Of a stretch of 62,986 bases of DNA, positions 1 to 9,423 are shown one piece after another. A program made the position numbers and the translations under genes. This stretch comes from Vitrella brassicaformis (lineage: Eukaryota > Sar > Vitrellaceae), in NCBI GenBank assembly GCA_001179505.1, contig CDMY01000158.1:52246-115231 (forward strand). Direction: 5' to 3'. The notes beneath the pieces were generated by a model, which did no database searches, was not told where the DNA came from, and saw only the letters and a list, made by a program, of their open reading frames with translations. The stretch's first letter is position 1. Every line of letters starts with the position of its first letter.

Positions 1-2
1 GT

Positions 3-137
3 TGTCAGGAGGCGTCGGTGCTCGCCACAGTGGCCGATCTGGCGGCTCACATGATCGAAGACATGGAGCGCAAGAAACAGCAGCAGAAGTCAGAGGCAGA
101 GCACGAGGGACGGCAGGCCAAGCGAAGAGCCAACTGA
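3..137 (+). CDS. 3' end of a gene cut by the window start
   Basis: The reading frame is open from the first bases and ends in TGA. It encodes an Ala/Lys/Glu/Gln-rich helical tail (motifs VADLAAHMIED, KKQQQKSEAEH). A possible acceptor (TGTCAG) lies at the very start, so this may be only the last exon. The family cannot be told from about 44 residues. Frame choice rests on charged, helix-forming composition and on a stop followed by CA-rich non-coding DNA. Confidence 0.55.
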   Translation, partial: CQEASVLATVADLAAHMIEDMERKKQQQKSEAEHEGRQAKRRAN

Positions 138-1689
138 CTGCATGACCCACAGACACTGACCGACTCGCCAATTGGTGCATCGGTGTGCTCGTGTGTGTGC
201 ACTCCATCGCACGGACACTTGAACGTTCAATTAATGGTTCATGGTCGTCGGTCAGTCGGCAGCGCACACACGCACAGAGCACCGACAAGTGTCAGTCAGC
301 ATCCACACAAACATCCATTCCTCTGAGCAACCATCGCTCAGAACACATCATTCGTCATGTACACACTCGCTGCTGCAGCCACGCACTCAGCCGGTCAGCC
401 ACACACACATGTATCACGCCCGATAAACAGCAGAGATGCCATCCATGCAGTCAGCCTGTCAGCTGCACGCCATACCTCACCTCTCCCACCTCAGCTGTCC
501 TGCACGCGCTAGCTGATTGATTCATCCACACACGCGCACACACACAAACACACACACGCATCCCGCTCCCTCTCGACATTCGTGTAGTCGCGCACAGTCG
601 CATACACACGTGTACGCAACGAGGCAAGAGAGCCGAAAAATAACCCAGCTCCTCAGCCAAACCATCCACGCACACACACCAAGGGAGAGACACAACGTAC
701 GGGCACACACCGGAAGAGAGACCCACAGGGAGTGGCGCCAGCCAGTCCGATGACTGGCGCCCGTGTATTGAGTCAATTCTCGTGGCACACACGCGGTAGT
801 CAGCGGGCCAGGCGACGGATCATCTCAGGCACTGCACACACACACGCACACGCACACACACACACACGCACACGCACACGCACACGCACACGCACACGCA
901 CACGCACACGCACACGCACGCACTGTCGGCCCTGCAAGCCACCCTACATGTGTGAAACACACATATTAAAATCCGCCACGTTCACACACATGCAGCACTG
1001 TACATGCCTACGTACGTACGAAGGGACCGACATGGAAATATGCATGGGCCGGCCCGCAAAGCAGCCAGCTAGCCGTTCGTAAGGAAATGTAGCAGCGGTA
1101 GGAATTACCTTTGTCTGTCACTTTGGACACTTTAGATACTACAAACAAACACCATCTATCCATCCATCCATGCACCTATCACGCGTAACCGCCTTAGCCT
1201 TAGGCATCCAAATACGTATGGCACGACAGAAGAAAAAAAAGCTTATCATCCGGCCTGTACGACACAGGCAACACAGGCAACACAGGCAGGCAGGCAGATC
1301 ATCCCGGCAACAGCTCATCCATTCGTAAACCATAGAGTGCCTCAGGAACCGCCCGCCACGTGATGAGAAGATTGCATTGCATTGCATCCTTTCCTGCCTC
1401 CTTCAGGCATCAGACGAAGAGAGAGAAAGTGAGAGACGTATCGGGGATAGCCCAGGTTGGACACAGACGAAGCGACAAAGAGAAAGAGACACGATGTATA
1501 TACTGGTGAGACCACATCCATTCACACACACCAACAGCATTCACACTGTGCCCGTCAGACACACCCCCGTCAAAAAAGTACTTTGTCTCGGCTAGCCATC
1601 CCACGCACACACACAGACACACACACAGACAAGCACACAGACACACACCAAATGCACGCCTCCATTCAAAACCGACCTCCCCCAATCAG
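138..1689. other. intergenic, CA-rich, no gene seen
   Basis: This stretch is dominated by CA/CACG dinucleotide runs, CATC repeats near 1155 and CAGGCAACA repeats near 1265. Open frames here are low-complexity His/Thr translations of the repeats or their antisense, so no gene is called. It holds the 3' flanks of the gene at 1-137 and of the carbonic anhydrase. Confidence 0.6.
834..920. repeat. (CA)n/(CACACG)n microsatellite
   Basis: About 85 bp of alternating CA with regularly spaced CG steps, read directly from the sequence. Alternating purine-pyrimidine tracts of this kind can adopt Z-DNA; that is general knowledge and was not tested here. Confidence 0.9.
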
Positions 1690-3305
1690 TCAGTCGCCCT
1701 CCGCTCTCTCCAGATTCTTCTTCCAAGCGTGCAGGAAGACCTCCAGGTCGCCCTCATCAGTATCAGTATCTCGACCACCGCTCGTCGTATCTTGCTCCTG
1801 CTCTTCCTTGGCCTCACGCTCCTCCTCGCGGAAGGCCGGCGGCTTGTCGTGCCGCTCCTGGCGTCCTACCGGCATCCGTGGCGGCTCGCGCCCGCTTGTT
1901 GTGTCTTGCTCCTGCTCTTCCTCGGCCTCCTCTTTCAACATGAACACCTGTTGAGACACACTTATGACTCATTCATGTGTATCTCAACTGGCTATGAACG
2001 CACCGTCTTCATGTTGCTCGGCAGCTCGCCACCCACGGGCATCTCGTGGGTCAGATCGACTGGCAGTAGTGAGGCGACAACCTCGCCCTTGATCTTCAGC
2101 ACTTTGTACTCATCAGTCAGCCGATTCTTCCGCTCAGCCTGCATCCGATGCACACAGGCACACATGCCGCACACGAGACACAGATGGGACATGCAGCCTC
2201 TCATCTCATCTCATCTCATCTCATCTCACCTCTCCCTCGTAGACTTCTGGGTTTTGTGTGAGTCTGTAGTTGGTGCCGTTGTAGTGTGCCCGGATCCACA
2301 TCTCCAGCTGCCGTCGCGTGGCCAACTGTGGCTTCTCTACGACGAACCAGTTGACGGCCTGGGTGCAGGGTGGCGTGGTGAGGCTGCCCGCATAATGGTA
2401 GATGCTTGAAGTGCTGGCGAATGCGGCGAGATCCGAAAGGTCTGAGTCGACCTCATACACGACCTCAGGGTTCTCAATGCTGGGGATGCGGGGCCCGTCC
2501 TGTGCGGGGTTCTCGAGAGAGGCAAGGAACTCGTTTTCTTTGAAGCCGACATCGAAGACGTAGCCCAACACGGCGAACTCAGCTGCATACAGAGCGGACC
2601 CCTCATGTGCATGCCTGTCTTGTGCTGCCTGCCGGTAGACGTACGCTGCATTGCTCCATCAGTATCGGTGCGCACGTGAACAATGTGCATCTCCAGCGGA
2701 AGCTGCTTGCCATCAAATGTGTGCTCGGATCTCGCATGGAAGTGAAACGACACAGCAGTGAATGTCTTAGTCAGGTACCGAAGGTAACCCAAGTCCGCCT
2801 TTCTCTCGGTATCACGCAACTCTACCCTGCGTATGTGACGCACACGGACACATCCTCTGTGCGTGCTGGCTCAGCGGCTCTGGCTCACTCGACAAATATT
2901 GGATTCGCTTCCGGGCCCCACATTATCGTCATGTTGGTGGTCAGTTTGGGGTACAAGAACGAGACCGCCGACTGTCCGGGAACCACCTCGTTTGGCTTGA
3001 TGTTCAACGGATCCGGCAAGGTGTGGCCGCCCAAAAAAGAGTGGCCGCCCCTCCTGATGTCTATCGGACTCTGAACAGCACACATCGAGAGGACAGGCAG
3101 ACAGAAGGAGGGTTAAGCCGAGCGCGTTGGATGTCCGGGCCCCACGCACCTGTCTGAGTGTATTGCCACATTCATTGCCCGGGATGTCCAATTCAGCCCA
3201 GTCGCCACCATTTTCGTCCCAGTCGAACGGCGCATCTGCCCCAAGCGCAGTGTCAGCCAGCACAAGCCAAGCAATGGCGACGGTCAGCAGGTATCGCAAC
3301 GCCAT
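1690..3305 (-). CDS. secreted alpha-type carbonic anhydrase
   Basis: Six exons (3305-3150, 3070-2889, 2826-2645, 2582-2230, 2138-2004, 1947-1690) join in phase to 421 residues. Alpha carbonic anhydrases interconvert CO2 and bicarbonate using zinc. Residues 1-22 look like a signal peptide (hydrophobic core ending TALGADA), so the enzyme is probably secreted or in an endomembrane space. The family start SPIDI is at about 53. The zinc ligands are seen as FHFH (His141, His143) and EMHIVH (His160), SEHTFDGK lies between them, and the substrate-pocket motif YHYAGSLTTPPCTQ follows. The short FHFH-to-SEHT loop is of the plant/bacterial type. After the catalytic domain (about residue 290) comes a Glu-rich tail with an internal repeat (EEEQEQDTTSG twice). 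Catalytic residues look intact. The fold is confident; the role (carbon concentration or pH) is inference. Confidence 0.9.
2194..2229. repeat. (TCATC)n pentanucleotide run abutting a splice donor
   Basis: About seven copies of a TCATC-type pentamer sit in the fourth intron of the carbonic anhydrase gene. On the sense strand they read (GATGA)n directly from the GTGAG donor at 2229-2224. Confidence 0.85.
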
Positions 3306-3577
3306 TCTCCGAGGAAGAGATGAAGGGAAGACGTGCAGGAGATAATTAAAAAGAAAACCTTTCTCGATCGCTTTCGCATGCGTACATCATGCGTGCCGTT
3401 AGCGGCCAGGTTGTAGCTGGCCGATCAGGTTCACTGCACATCACTCTATCAGCGGGCTTTCTGGGGAAGGTGGTTTGTGTAAGCGTCGTACACCGTGTCT
3501 GATTTTCCGTTGAGGGGTTTGCGCGCGGAAAACCTTTCGCACTTGTTCCGCGCGGTGGCGATTCGTTTGCGCCTAAG
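3306..3577. promoter_or_regulatory. shared upstream region of divergent genes
   Basis: This 272-bp gap separates the divergent starts of the carbonic anhydrase (-) and the Ser/Pro-rich protein (+), so both promoters must lie here or overlap it. No TATA box or other named element is clear. GCGCGG-type steps occur near 3520-3550. Confidence 0.4.
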
Positions 3578-4612
3578 ATGTGGACGGAGAGCACACGCAA
3601 CTCTACAGCGAAGAGTAGCGGCTCGGAAGGCAAGCCCCAACTCATCCCCCCCCTCCCCCTCGAGAAGATTCGCACGGCGCACAGCACGCCCCTTATTGCC
3701 TGCTGCTTCCATCGCACCAAAGCCTGGACATCCAGTAACAAGAGACTCACACGTCAGAGATGCGGTCCTCGCTCAATATTCCGAGACAAGGACGTCAATG
3801 AGGCGTCGTCGTCGTCGGGCGATTCATCCGCTGGAATGCCGTCTTTCCGCCAGTCTGAGACATTAGCGAGAACCCCCCGGCATGAGATGCCTCCTCTGAT
3901 ACCAATGGAGAACTCCAGCAGCAGCCCCCACCACATTTGCGTCTGTGAGGAATGCAAAATGACTACACTGGGACGCCGCAGCCACCCTGCCGTCAATGCA
4001 GCGTTTCTCGTCCGCAGCACGTCATCGACAATCCCTTCCTCTCGCTATCTTGTTACCCAGCCTCCGCACCTGAGCCTCAGCAGCGACAATCTCGGATCTA
4101 TGCTGAGTGAGGAGCCGGTGCTCTGTGGTGAGGAGGATGCCGCGGCATTCGACGAAGGGCCCCCTCCTGCTGATGTTCCCATAATGCCCCTCCACCGCTC
4201 TGTCTATTCTGAGCAGATACCGTCTCCAATGATGCCTGTGGAGCCCGCTAAGCCTGCCGTCTCATGTCAGAGTTCCGCTGCACCGTGTGTGGCCAGCCCC
4301 ACCGACGCATCGAGCCTCTCTGTCGATGAAGATGAAAAGAGAGACCCATCAACGCAGAGGCCTAGGCAGCGGTTCCATCTCAGGCTGACCATTCCACTGA
4401 TGAGACCGAGAGACACCAGACAGCAGCAGCAGCGAGAATCGTCACAGAAGCCATCTCCCTCTCTGTCTGTCGGTTCTGGCCTGGCGACGGCAAAGGTGCC
4501 ATTTCTTGCCCCACCCGACCGCCATTCGCCGTTTCAGACACCCAGATCCCCGTCTAAGCTGATGATGCACACTTCGCCCATATTTCGGATTGTTAGAGTC
4601 ATGAAGGGGTGA
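3578..4612 (+). CDS. Ser/Pro-rich protein of unknown function
   Basis: A single uninterrupted frame of 344 residues. Most of it is Ser/Pro/Thr-rich and probably disordered. The only compact part is around residues 120-160, with a Cys cluster (HHICVCEECK) and a following basic, Ser-rich stretch. The C-terminus is basic and Pro/Ser-rich (QTPRSPSKL). There is no signal peptide, transmembrane segment or known domain. The start is the first ATG after the shared promoter gap. Many SP/TP steps could be phosphorylation sites, which is inference. The CxxC pair may bind metal, but the pattern is too short to call a zinc finger. Confidence 0.55.
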   Translation: MWTESTRNSTAKSSGSEGKPQLIPPLPLEKIRTAHSTPLIACCFHRTKAWTSSNKRLTRQRCGPRSIFRDKDVNEASSSSGDSSAGMPSFRQSETLARTPRHEMPPLIPMENSSSSPHHICVCEECKMTTLGRRSHPAVNAAFLVRSTSSTIPSSRYLVTQPPHLSLSSDNLGSMLSEEPVLCGEEDAAAFDEGPPPADVPIMPLHRSVYSEQIPSPMMPVEPAKPAVSCQSSAAPCVASPTDASSLSVDEDEKRDPSTQRPRQRFHLRLTIPLMRPRDTRQQQQRESSQKPSPSLSVGSGLATAKVPFLAPPDRHSPFQTPRSPSKLMMHTSPIFRIVRVMKG

Positions 4613-4903
4613 CCGTGTGCGTGCCTTTGTGGATGTCGGGTGGATTGGTTGGCAGCGAGAGAGACAGATAAATATGATGATGGCAATTTTTGTACACGTA
4701 CACACGGTCTGTCTGGTCATCTCCAGACACAGGAAACGAGAGCCCACAGATTCACGTCATGCCATACTCCAATCGTATCACACGCTGATACAAGAAACAT
4801 CCCTCCTTGCCTGAGCTGCTGCGCACAGGCTGTGCTTCCGTCCTTATCAATACACTACATATGCCCACATGTCATATGCATGGCATGGCCTGGCCTGGCC
4901 TAC
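4613..4903. other. convergent 3' intergenic gap
   Basis: This 291-bp gap lies between the stop of the Ser/Pro-rich gene and the stop of the convergent minus-strand gene. Nothing but ordinary unique sequence with short ATGGCATGGCC-type repeats near 4878-4900 is seen. Confidence 0.5.
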
Positions 4904-6815
4904 CTACCGTCCAATCGTACTGACCGCCCTCCCTCTTTGCGTCCACAGAGGCACCGACGGCTGCCTTCCAATCATAGCATATCGGCCACCATAGTGAGAG
5001 AACACCAAACAGGAGGAGGCATAGAGCCGCCGCTGCGTCATCATTCTCCCACTGGCCTGTTGAGAGTCCGCTAGACGTGACACTGTTTCCAGAATGCGCG
5101 ATCCGTCCAGCGCTGGATAGTACTCGACCATCTTGTCTCCTCTCTCCGCCTCCTTGTCCTTGTCAGCCGCTCGGTACGCCTCCCCCTCTTGTGTGGTTGT
5201 GGCGTCCTGCTTGTCGGCGTCTGATGCTGGTGGAGGGGAGGAGGGTGGGGACCTTTTGATGCTGAATGGGTAGTTGCCGCGCATGAGGTGGTTGATGTCG
5301 GCCAGCACCCAGTCAGACGCATCGTACTCCTCGTCGCGCGTCACACCAGCACCGGGCTCCTCGTGGGGCATGTTAGTGGGCTCGAAACTGCACAGATGCA
5401 TTACCCGTGTGCAAGGTGTGTGTGGTGATCTCCATCTGCGCAAGCATGTACCTGAGCGATGGGTGTCTGGCGCTCAGCTGTGACTCGAATCGCAGGCAAT
5501 GCTGAGCGGTCGTCTGCTCCTTACGCCCCAATACTACCTGCACACACGTACGCAGGACACACAGACGACCTGCACACAGACACGAGCACATGTGTAAGCG
5601 AGTGCGTACGGTGGGCGGCTCCTTGGTCGGGTTTTCGACGTAGAATGTCTGCAGGACTTTGAGCACGCAATCGACCTGCACCAGACAGCCCCGCTCCAGC
5701 AGTGCCTGCACACACACACGGTTGCATGGCATGGAGGCGTACACGGGTATGTATACGTATCCATGCGCAGGCAGCTTTTCTTCTCCTGTGTACGTTCATT
5801 ACGTCTCGGATGTCCCTCTGCGTCTGAGGGAATGGGCTGGTGCGGGTCTGACAGAATCAGAGAGACGACAACCAACATACTTCACGTGGGCAGTCAGGCC
5901 GCTCACCCTCTGCATGTCTTCCTCTTTCAGTATGATCTGCTGGCCAAACGACTCTGCACACAAACACACGCACACACACGCACACACGTGTGTATGCGTC
6001 CACGCTCATGTGCGTGAGGGTTTGCTGATGGCTCACGGATGACTTTCCGATCGGCGATGTCGTCGCCTCTCTCAGCACCTGTTGATCGATCAAGGGACAC
6101 AACACGTATGTGTCTGTTTGTACTGTGCGAGTAGATGAATGCATCGTACCCACGAAAAGGGCCACCCGGTCGACCTCCACTGATATAGCCTTCTGCACCT
6201 CGTGGTGGATCTGATACGTACGCACGGCAACACATAGCAGACACACACACGGGGGATAGTCATGCGTGTGTAGTGTGCAAGTGAGCTCCACTCGTACCTT
6301 CCACTCTCTGTCTTTGACCTTCTTGAGGACCGGTGCGAAGGTGGACGCCAAAGACTCCTCACAGCAGTGGCGCAGCGCATTCACATCGATGGGATTTAAA
6401 CTCTCAGCCACATACCTGCCATGCACACACACACGCGTGCAGTCACGTCAGCTCTCTCTATACTCCAGTCAGTATTCCCCTTCAATCTCACCCACCGCAG
6501 TGCCGCCAAGCTGCCGGCCGCGAAATTCGTGTAGAAGTTGTCGAAGTACACCGGCGCCATGTTCCGGCAGTGTGTGAGCGCCAGCCAGTTGAAGATCCAC
6601 CGCTGCAGCAGCCCGCTGTGTCGCACCGACGGCAGGCCGCCGAGAGCAGTCAGCGGTGCCATCCACTCCATATCATTATCGTTGCCGCTGCTGTTGTTGG
6701 CATCTCCGCTGTCAGGCGAGGGGGCGGCGCCGGTCGATGTTGACGCTTCCGAGCAGAAAGGACGCACCCAGCAACGAGCCGGTATTCGGCGAGAGAGCAA
6801 AGGACGCAGCATCAT
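4904..6815 (-). CDS. Tim44/mL45-like mitochondrial protein (tentative)
   Basis: Eight exons (6815-6496, 6415-6298, 6210-6150, 6078-6037, 5953-5907, 5705-5610, 5537-5452, 5387-4904) join in phase. The start at 6815 gives MMLRPLLSRRIPARCW, an Arg-rich, acid-free leader typical of mitochondrial import; a longer upstream frame exists but dilutes it. The middle holds a helix-then-strand pattern: YVAESLNPIDVNALRHC, then KVKDREWKIHHEVQKAISVEVDRVALFVG in two adjacent pieces, then LRFESQLSARHPS and the late WVLADINHL. This order resembles the Tim44-like domain of TIM44 and ribosomal protein mL45 (inner-membrane tethering). The C-terminal third is Lys/Glu/Asp-rich. The assignment is by pattern only; the leader and gene structure are firmer than the family. 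Confidence 0.5.
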
Positions 6816-7198
6816 GGCCCCCCACACACGGGCGCTGCTCCGTGGGCGCAATATATCAGTACATGATTTTGGTTGCCAGGTTTGACCCCGGGCTGCGAGC
6901 TTGAAAGAGATCCTCATTCACTCATTCATTTGCGTCGCATGAAAATGCATCCATGGAAACGATTAGCAGGGACCAGGGCGGGTGTCTGGCACAGATCTGG
7001 AATGGCTTGCAATGCCGATTCTCTTTCAAAGAAGGTCTCATGCATGTACAGAGAGCTCTGTCCACAAAACGCCTCGTGCAATCGAGACAAATCACTTGAT
7101 GCACAGTACAAAGTACTCTGGCAGTGCCAGATTATGAGCAATTCGTCAAAATCCATCCAACCCAACGGGGCAGGGTAGTCTCGCGCAGTTTAGCGGCG
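6816..7198. promoter_or_regulatory. upstream region with shared 21-bp element
   Basis: This is the 5' flank of the Tim44-like gene and the 3' flank of the BTB gene. At 6892-6912 it carries a 21-bp word containing TGCGAGCTT that recurs exactly at 8170-8190. No gene is evident. Confidence 0.4.
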
Positions 7199-8013
7199 TC
7201 ACTGAGGACAGAGAACACCACACACCAGACAAATGGCACATCCATCCATCCATCCATCCAATCGTTCCGTCCGTGCACCCGACGCCTCCTACCGAATTTA
7301 TCCTCACAGTGACTGTGCTGTACTTCTGACCCCCATATTTCGGTGTCAGAGTGCAGCGGACAGCCCTAGTCGCCCTCAGAATCTCCAGCTCCTGGCGCAC
7401 CATGCCAAGCAGCAAAGTAGTCTTGCCGAAGTCTTCGGGGAAGGTCTTGATCTCTGCCGCCTCGGATCCCACCAAATCACACGCGGCGATGAGCAGCGGC
7501 TCATACCGGAAGTCTGTGCCACTCATGGTGCTACTGGGCACGTTCAGGAGCCCCAGTGCGACCCTGTTGGCCACGCGCCGCATCACCTCCTCCCTTCGCG
7601 AGGCCCGTTGCTCTTCTGATGGCGGTGGGCCCTGCAAATCACTCTCGGACACCTGATGCACATATCAGCAACGGAACGCATCGCAATGCGTGTGTGTGTA
7701 GGCGCAACGAACGTGTGCTCATGCAGTGTGCTGACATTGATGCCGAAGAAGCGCATCTCACGGACCACCTTCCGCGCGTCGACGGAGCGTCGATGAGCAG
7801 CGGCAGTCCATCTCGGTAGAAGTCGAGGACATAGGGGAAGAGCGCCGGATCACGGTCGATGAAGACGGGCTGCCCCAGCTGCACTTGCTGATATTCGGCT
7901 GTCGACTCGTTGGTCACCAGCTGACCCAGCAGCGTGTGTGAATGAATCGCCAGTGTCGACTTGGCCACACTGAACTCACGACCGCCAACATTCAAACGCA
8001 CAAAGCTCGTCAT
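7199..8013 (-). CDS. BTB/T1 (KCTD-like) domain protein with frame break
   Basis: The first exon (8013 to about 7709) starts MTSFVRLNVGGREF and continues with the T1-type BTB signature VFIDRDP, then YVLDFYRDGLPLLID. KCTD proteins use this domain to oligomerise and often to recruit cullin-3; that is family knowledge. The expected end of the domain, DARKVVREMRFFGINVS, is present but in another frame. The switch lies at about 7775-7790, where an 11-bp unit is partly duplicated. A second exon (7651-7308) encodes a helical Arg/Glu-rich region and a strand-like end (RAVRCTLTPKYGG). If the donor at 7307 is used, the stop follows at once at 7201-7199; without it the frame runs into GATGGA repeat translation. 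The C-terminal half is unrecognised. Either the gene is newly broken or the assembly has an error. Confidence 0.65.
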
Positions 8014-8169
8014 CTGCAGAGATTCATTGACACACACGGACAGTTGTTAGAAATGCTGCTGACCGTGGTGAAGTGCTCTGCTTACGGAGATATCTTGAGT
8101 GATGGCAGCAGTAGGTGCGTCGATTCAAGTGATGTCAGCGCATTAACAGAACACCTCCGCCTCATTAAA

Positions 8170-8190
8170 GCTGCGAGCTTGAAAGAGATC
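8170..8190. promoter_or_regulatory. second copy of the 21-bp upstream element
   Basis: Identical over 21 bp to 6892-6912. It lies 26 bp before the ATG at 8216 (+) and about 157 bp upstream of the BTB start at 8013 (-). It contains TGCGAGCTT, the reverse complement of AAGCTCGCA seen upstream of other genes here. Confidence 0.45.
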
Positions 8191-8215
8191 TTCATGGAAG
8201 CAAAAAGAGGAGGAA

Positions 8216-8640
8216 ATGCGCGTTTTCTGCGCGGGCATGGTTCGGTTGTTCAATGCCGTGCCCGTCTTTCTTGTACTTCCCCAAGCGACTCATTCCTTTT
8301 CGCCCACGGCGACAGATCAGGTCGTCCTCTGTCGCAGCACACCGCCGCACAGATGGCAGCAAGCGCAGGTTAGAAAGAGACCATGCCGCCCACTGCATGT
8401 CTGTGTGTGTGTGGGCATGCAGGTGAGCCAAGATAGAGGCGACAGGCTGACGGGCTGGCGTTTTATGTGGAGAGGGAGAGGGCGACCTATGAGCACATCA
8501 ATGCACTGCAGAAGCAGGTCAACGACCTGCAGACGCAGCTGCAAGACAAGGAGAGACAGCTGCGGCGGCTGGAGAGGGAGAGGCAGGCCGAGGAGACTAT
8601 CGTCCACGTCAAAGGCGAGCCGCACCTCGATGCTGATTAG
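8216..8640 (+). CDS. signal-peptide coiled-coil protein, possibly plastid-targeted
   Basis: Exon 1 (8216-8368) encodes a leader with hydrophobic core FNAVPVFLVLP followed by THSFSPT. A Phe just after a signal-peptide cleavage site is the usual mark of import into complex red plastids. Exon 2 (8446-8640) joins in phase and encodes a coiled coil (ALQKQVNDLQTQLQDKE) ending VKGEPHLDAD. The acceptor GCGACAG was chosen because only this frame gives the coiled coil; the nearer TGCAG acceptor gives a poorer frame. A GC donor inside VKG (about 8614) could instead splice, in phase, to the membrane ORF ending at 8976, making one plastid membrane protein. The coding call is good; the 3' structure is uncertain. 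Confidence 0.5.
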
Positions 8641-8739
8641 ATGCATCGATGGATGGATGGTTGTGTGTATGACCGCGCTTGTGCAGGGTTGCTAAGCAGC
8701 ATCAGATTGCCCTCAGTCAACCTGAGTTTGCGTGAGGGG

Positions 8740-8976
8740 ATGAAAAAGGCCACGTTGGGAGTCACCAAGCTCGTGTTGGGGCTCGCCTTGCTTTATCTTC
8801 CTGTCCTAGGCGTGCTGCTTCCTTTCAAAGATTCCGACGTCCTTCCCGCGGCCGTTGTATCTGTCCTTTTCTATGTCCTGCCTCGATTCTTTCTGGGCTG
8901 GTTCTCTATCGTCGTGTGTGAGTTCTGTGTGTTTGCGCTGTGGGGGATGCTGGAATATTTTATGGAAGGAGAATGA
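8740..8976 (+). CDS. small membrane protein, maybe last exon of the previous gene
   Basis: The frame from MKKATLGVTK to the stop gives 78 residues with two or three hydrophobic segments (LVLGLALLYLPVLGVLL, AAVVSVLFYVL, FLGWFSIVVCEFCVFALW). The open frame extends upstream through a TGTGCAG acceptor at about 8687, and a GC donor in the upstream coiled-coil exon would join it in phase. It could therefore be the transmembrane end of a single gene 8216-8976 or a small independent gene. No family is recognised. Confidence 0.45.
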   Translation: MKKATLGVTKLVLGLALLYLPVLGVLLPFKDSDVLPAAVVSVLFYVLPRFFLGWFSIVVCEFCVFALWGMLEYFMEGE

Positions 8977-9423
8977 ATACGAAGTGTGACGTGTTCATAT
9001 TCCTTGGCGTGGCTCTCACTTATGTCCGCATGCACAGAACTGTGTCCGCGACATCTCTGGAGTTTCTTTTGGAGTTTCTTTGTTGCCGTCTTGGGGGAGG
9101 TGTTGGTGTTGTAGCTGTGGTACATGTTATGAAGATTTTGGAGGAATGAAATGAAAGATGGGCATGTAACCTCATGTGCTAGCAACTGCTCATCGGCCAC
9201 TGTGTGACGCAGAGCACTCACTCAGAAGGTCAATCACGTCTGAATCAGACGAGCTGAATCAGACGCGCGCACCTTCGGAGAGACGATATGCATCAATAAA
9301 TGGAGTAGAGTGCAGACGATGTCTCTAGACACACAGATAGACTCAGCAAGAACAGCATACAACGGGGTGTATGCATCCGATCATGCATTACATCAACTCC
9401 ATCTCGCACCTATCTGCCTAAGT
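8977..9423. other. convergent 3' gap, nothing seen
   Basis: This gap lies between two convergent stops. It contains a short repeat GGAGTTTCTTTTGGAGTTTC near 9058-9080 and GAATCAGACG repeated near 9240-9262. No coding signal is found on either strand. Confidence 0.5.

Noticed and set aside
834-920. Regularly spaced repeats that could suggest a CRISPR-like array
   Set aside because: It is a continuous dinucleotide microsatellite without spacers, in a eukaryotic genome.
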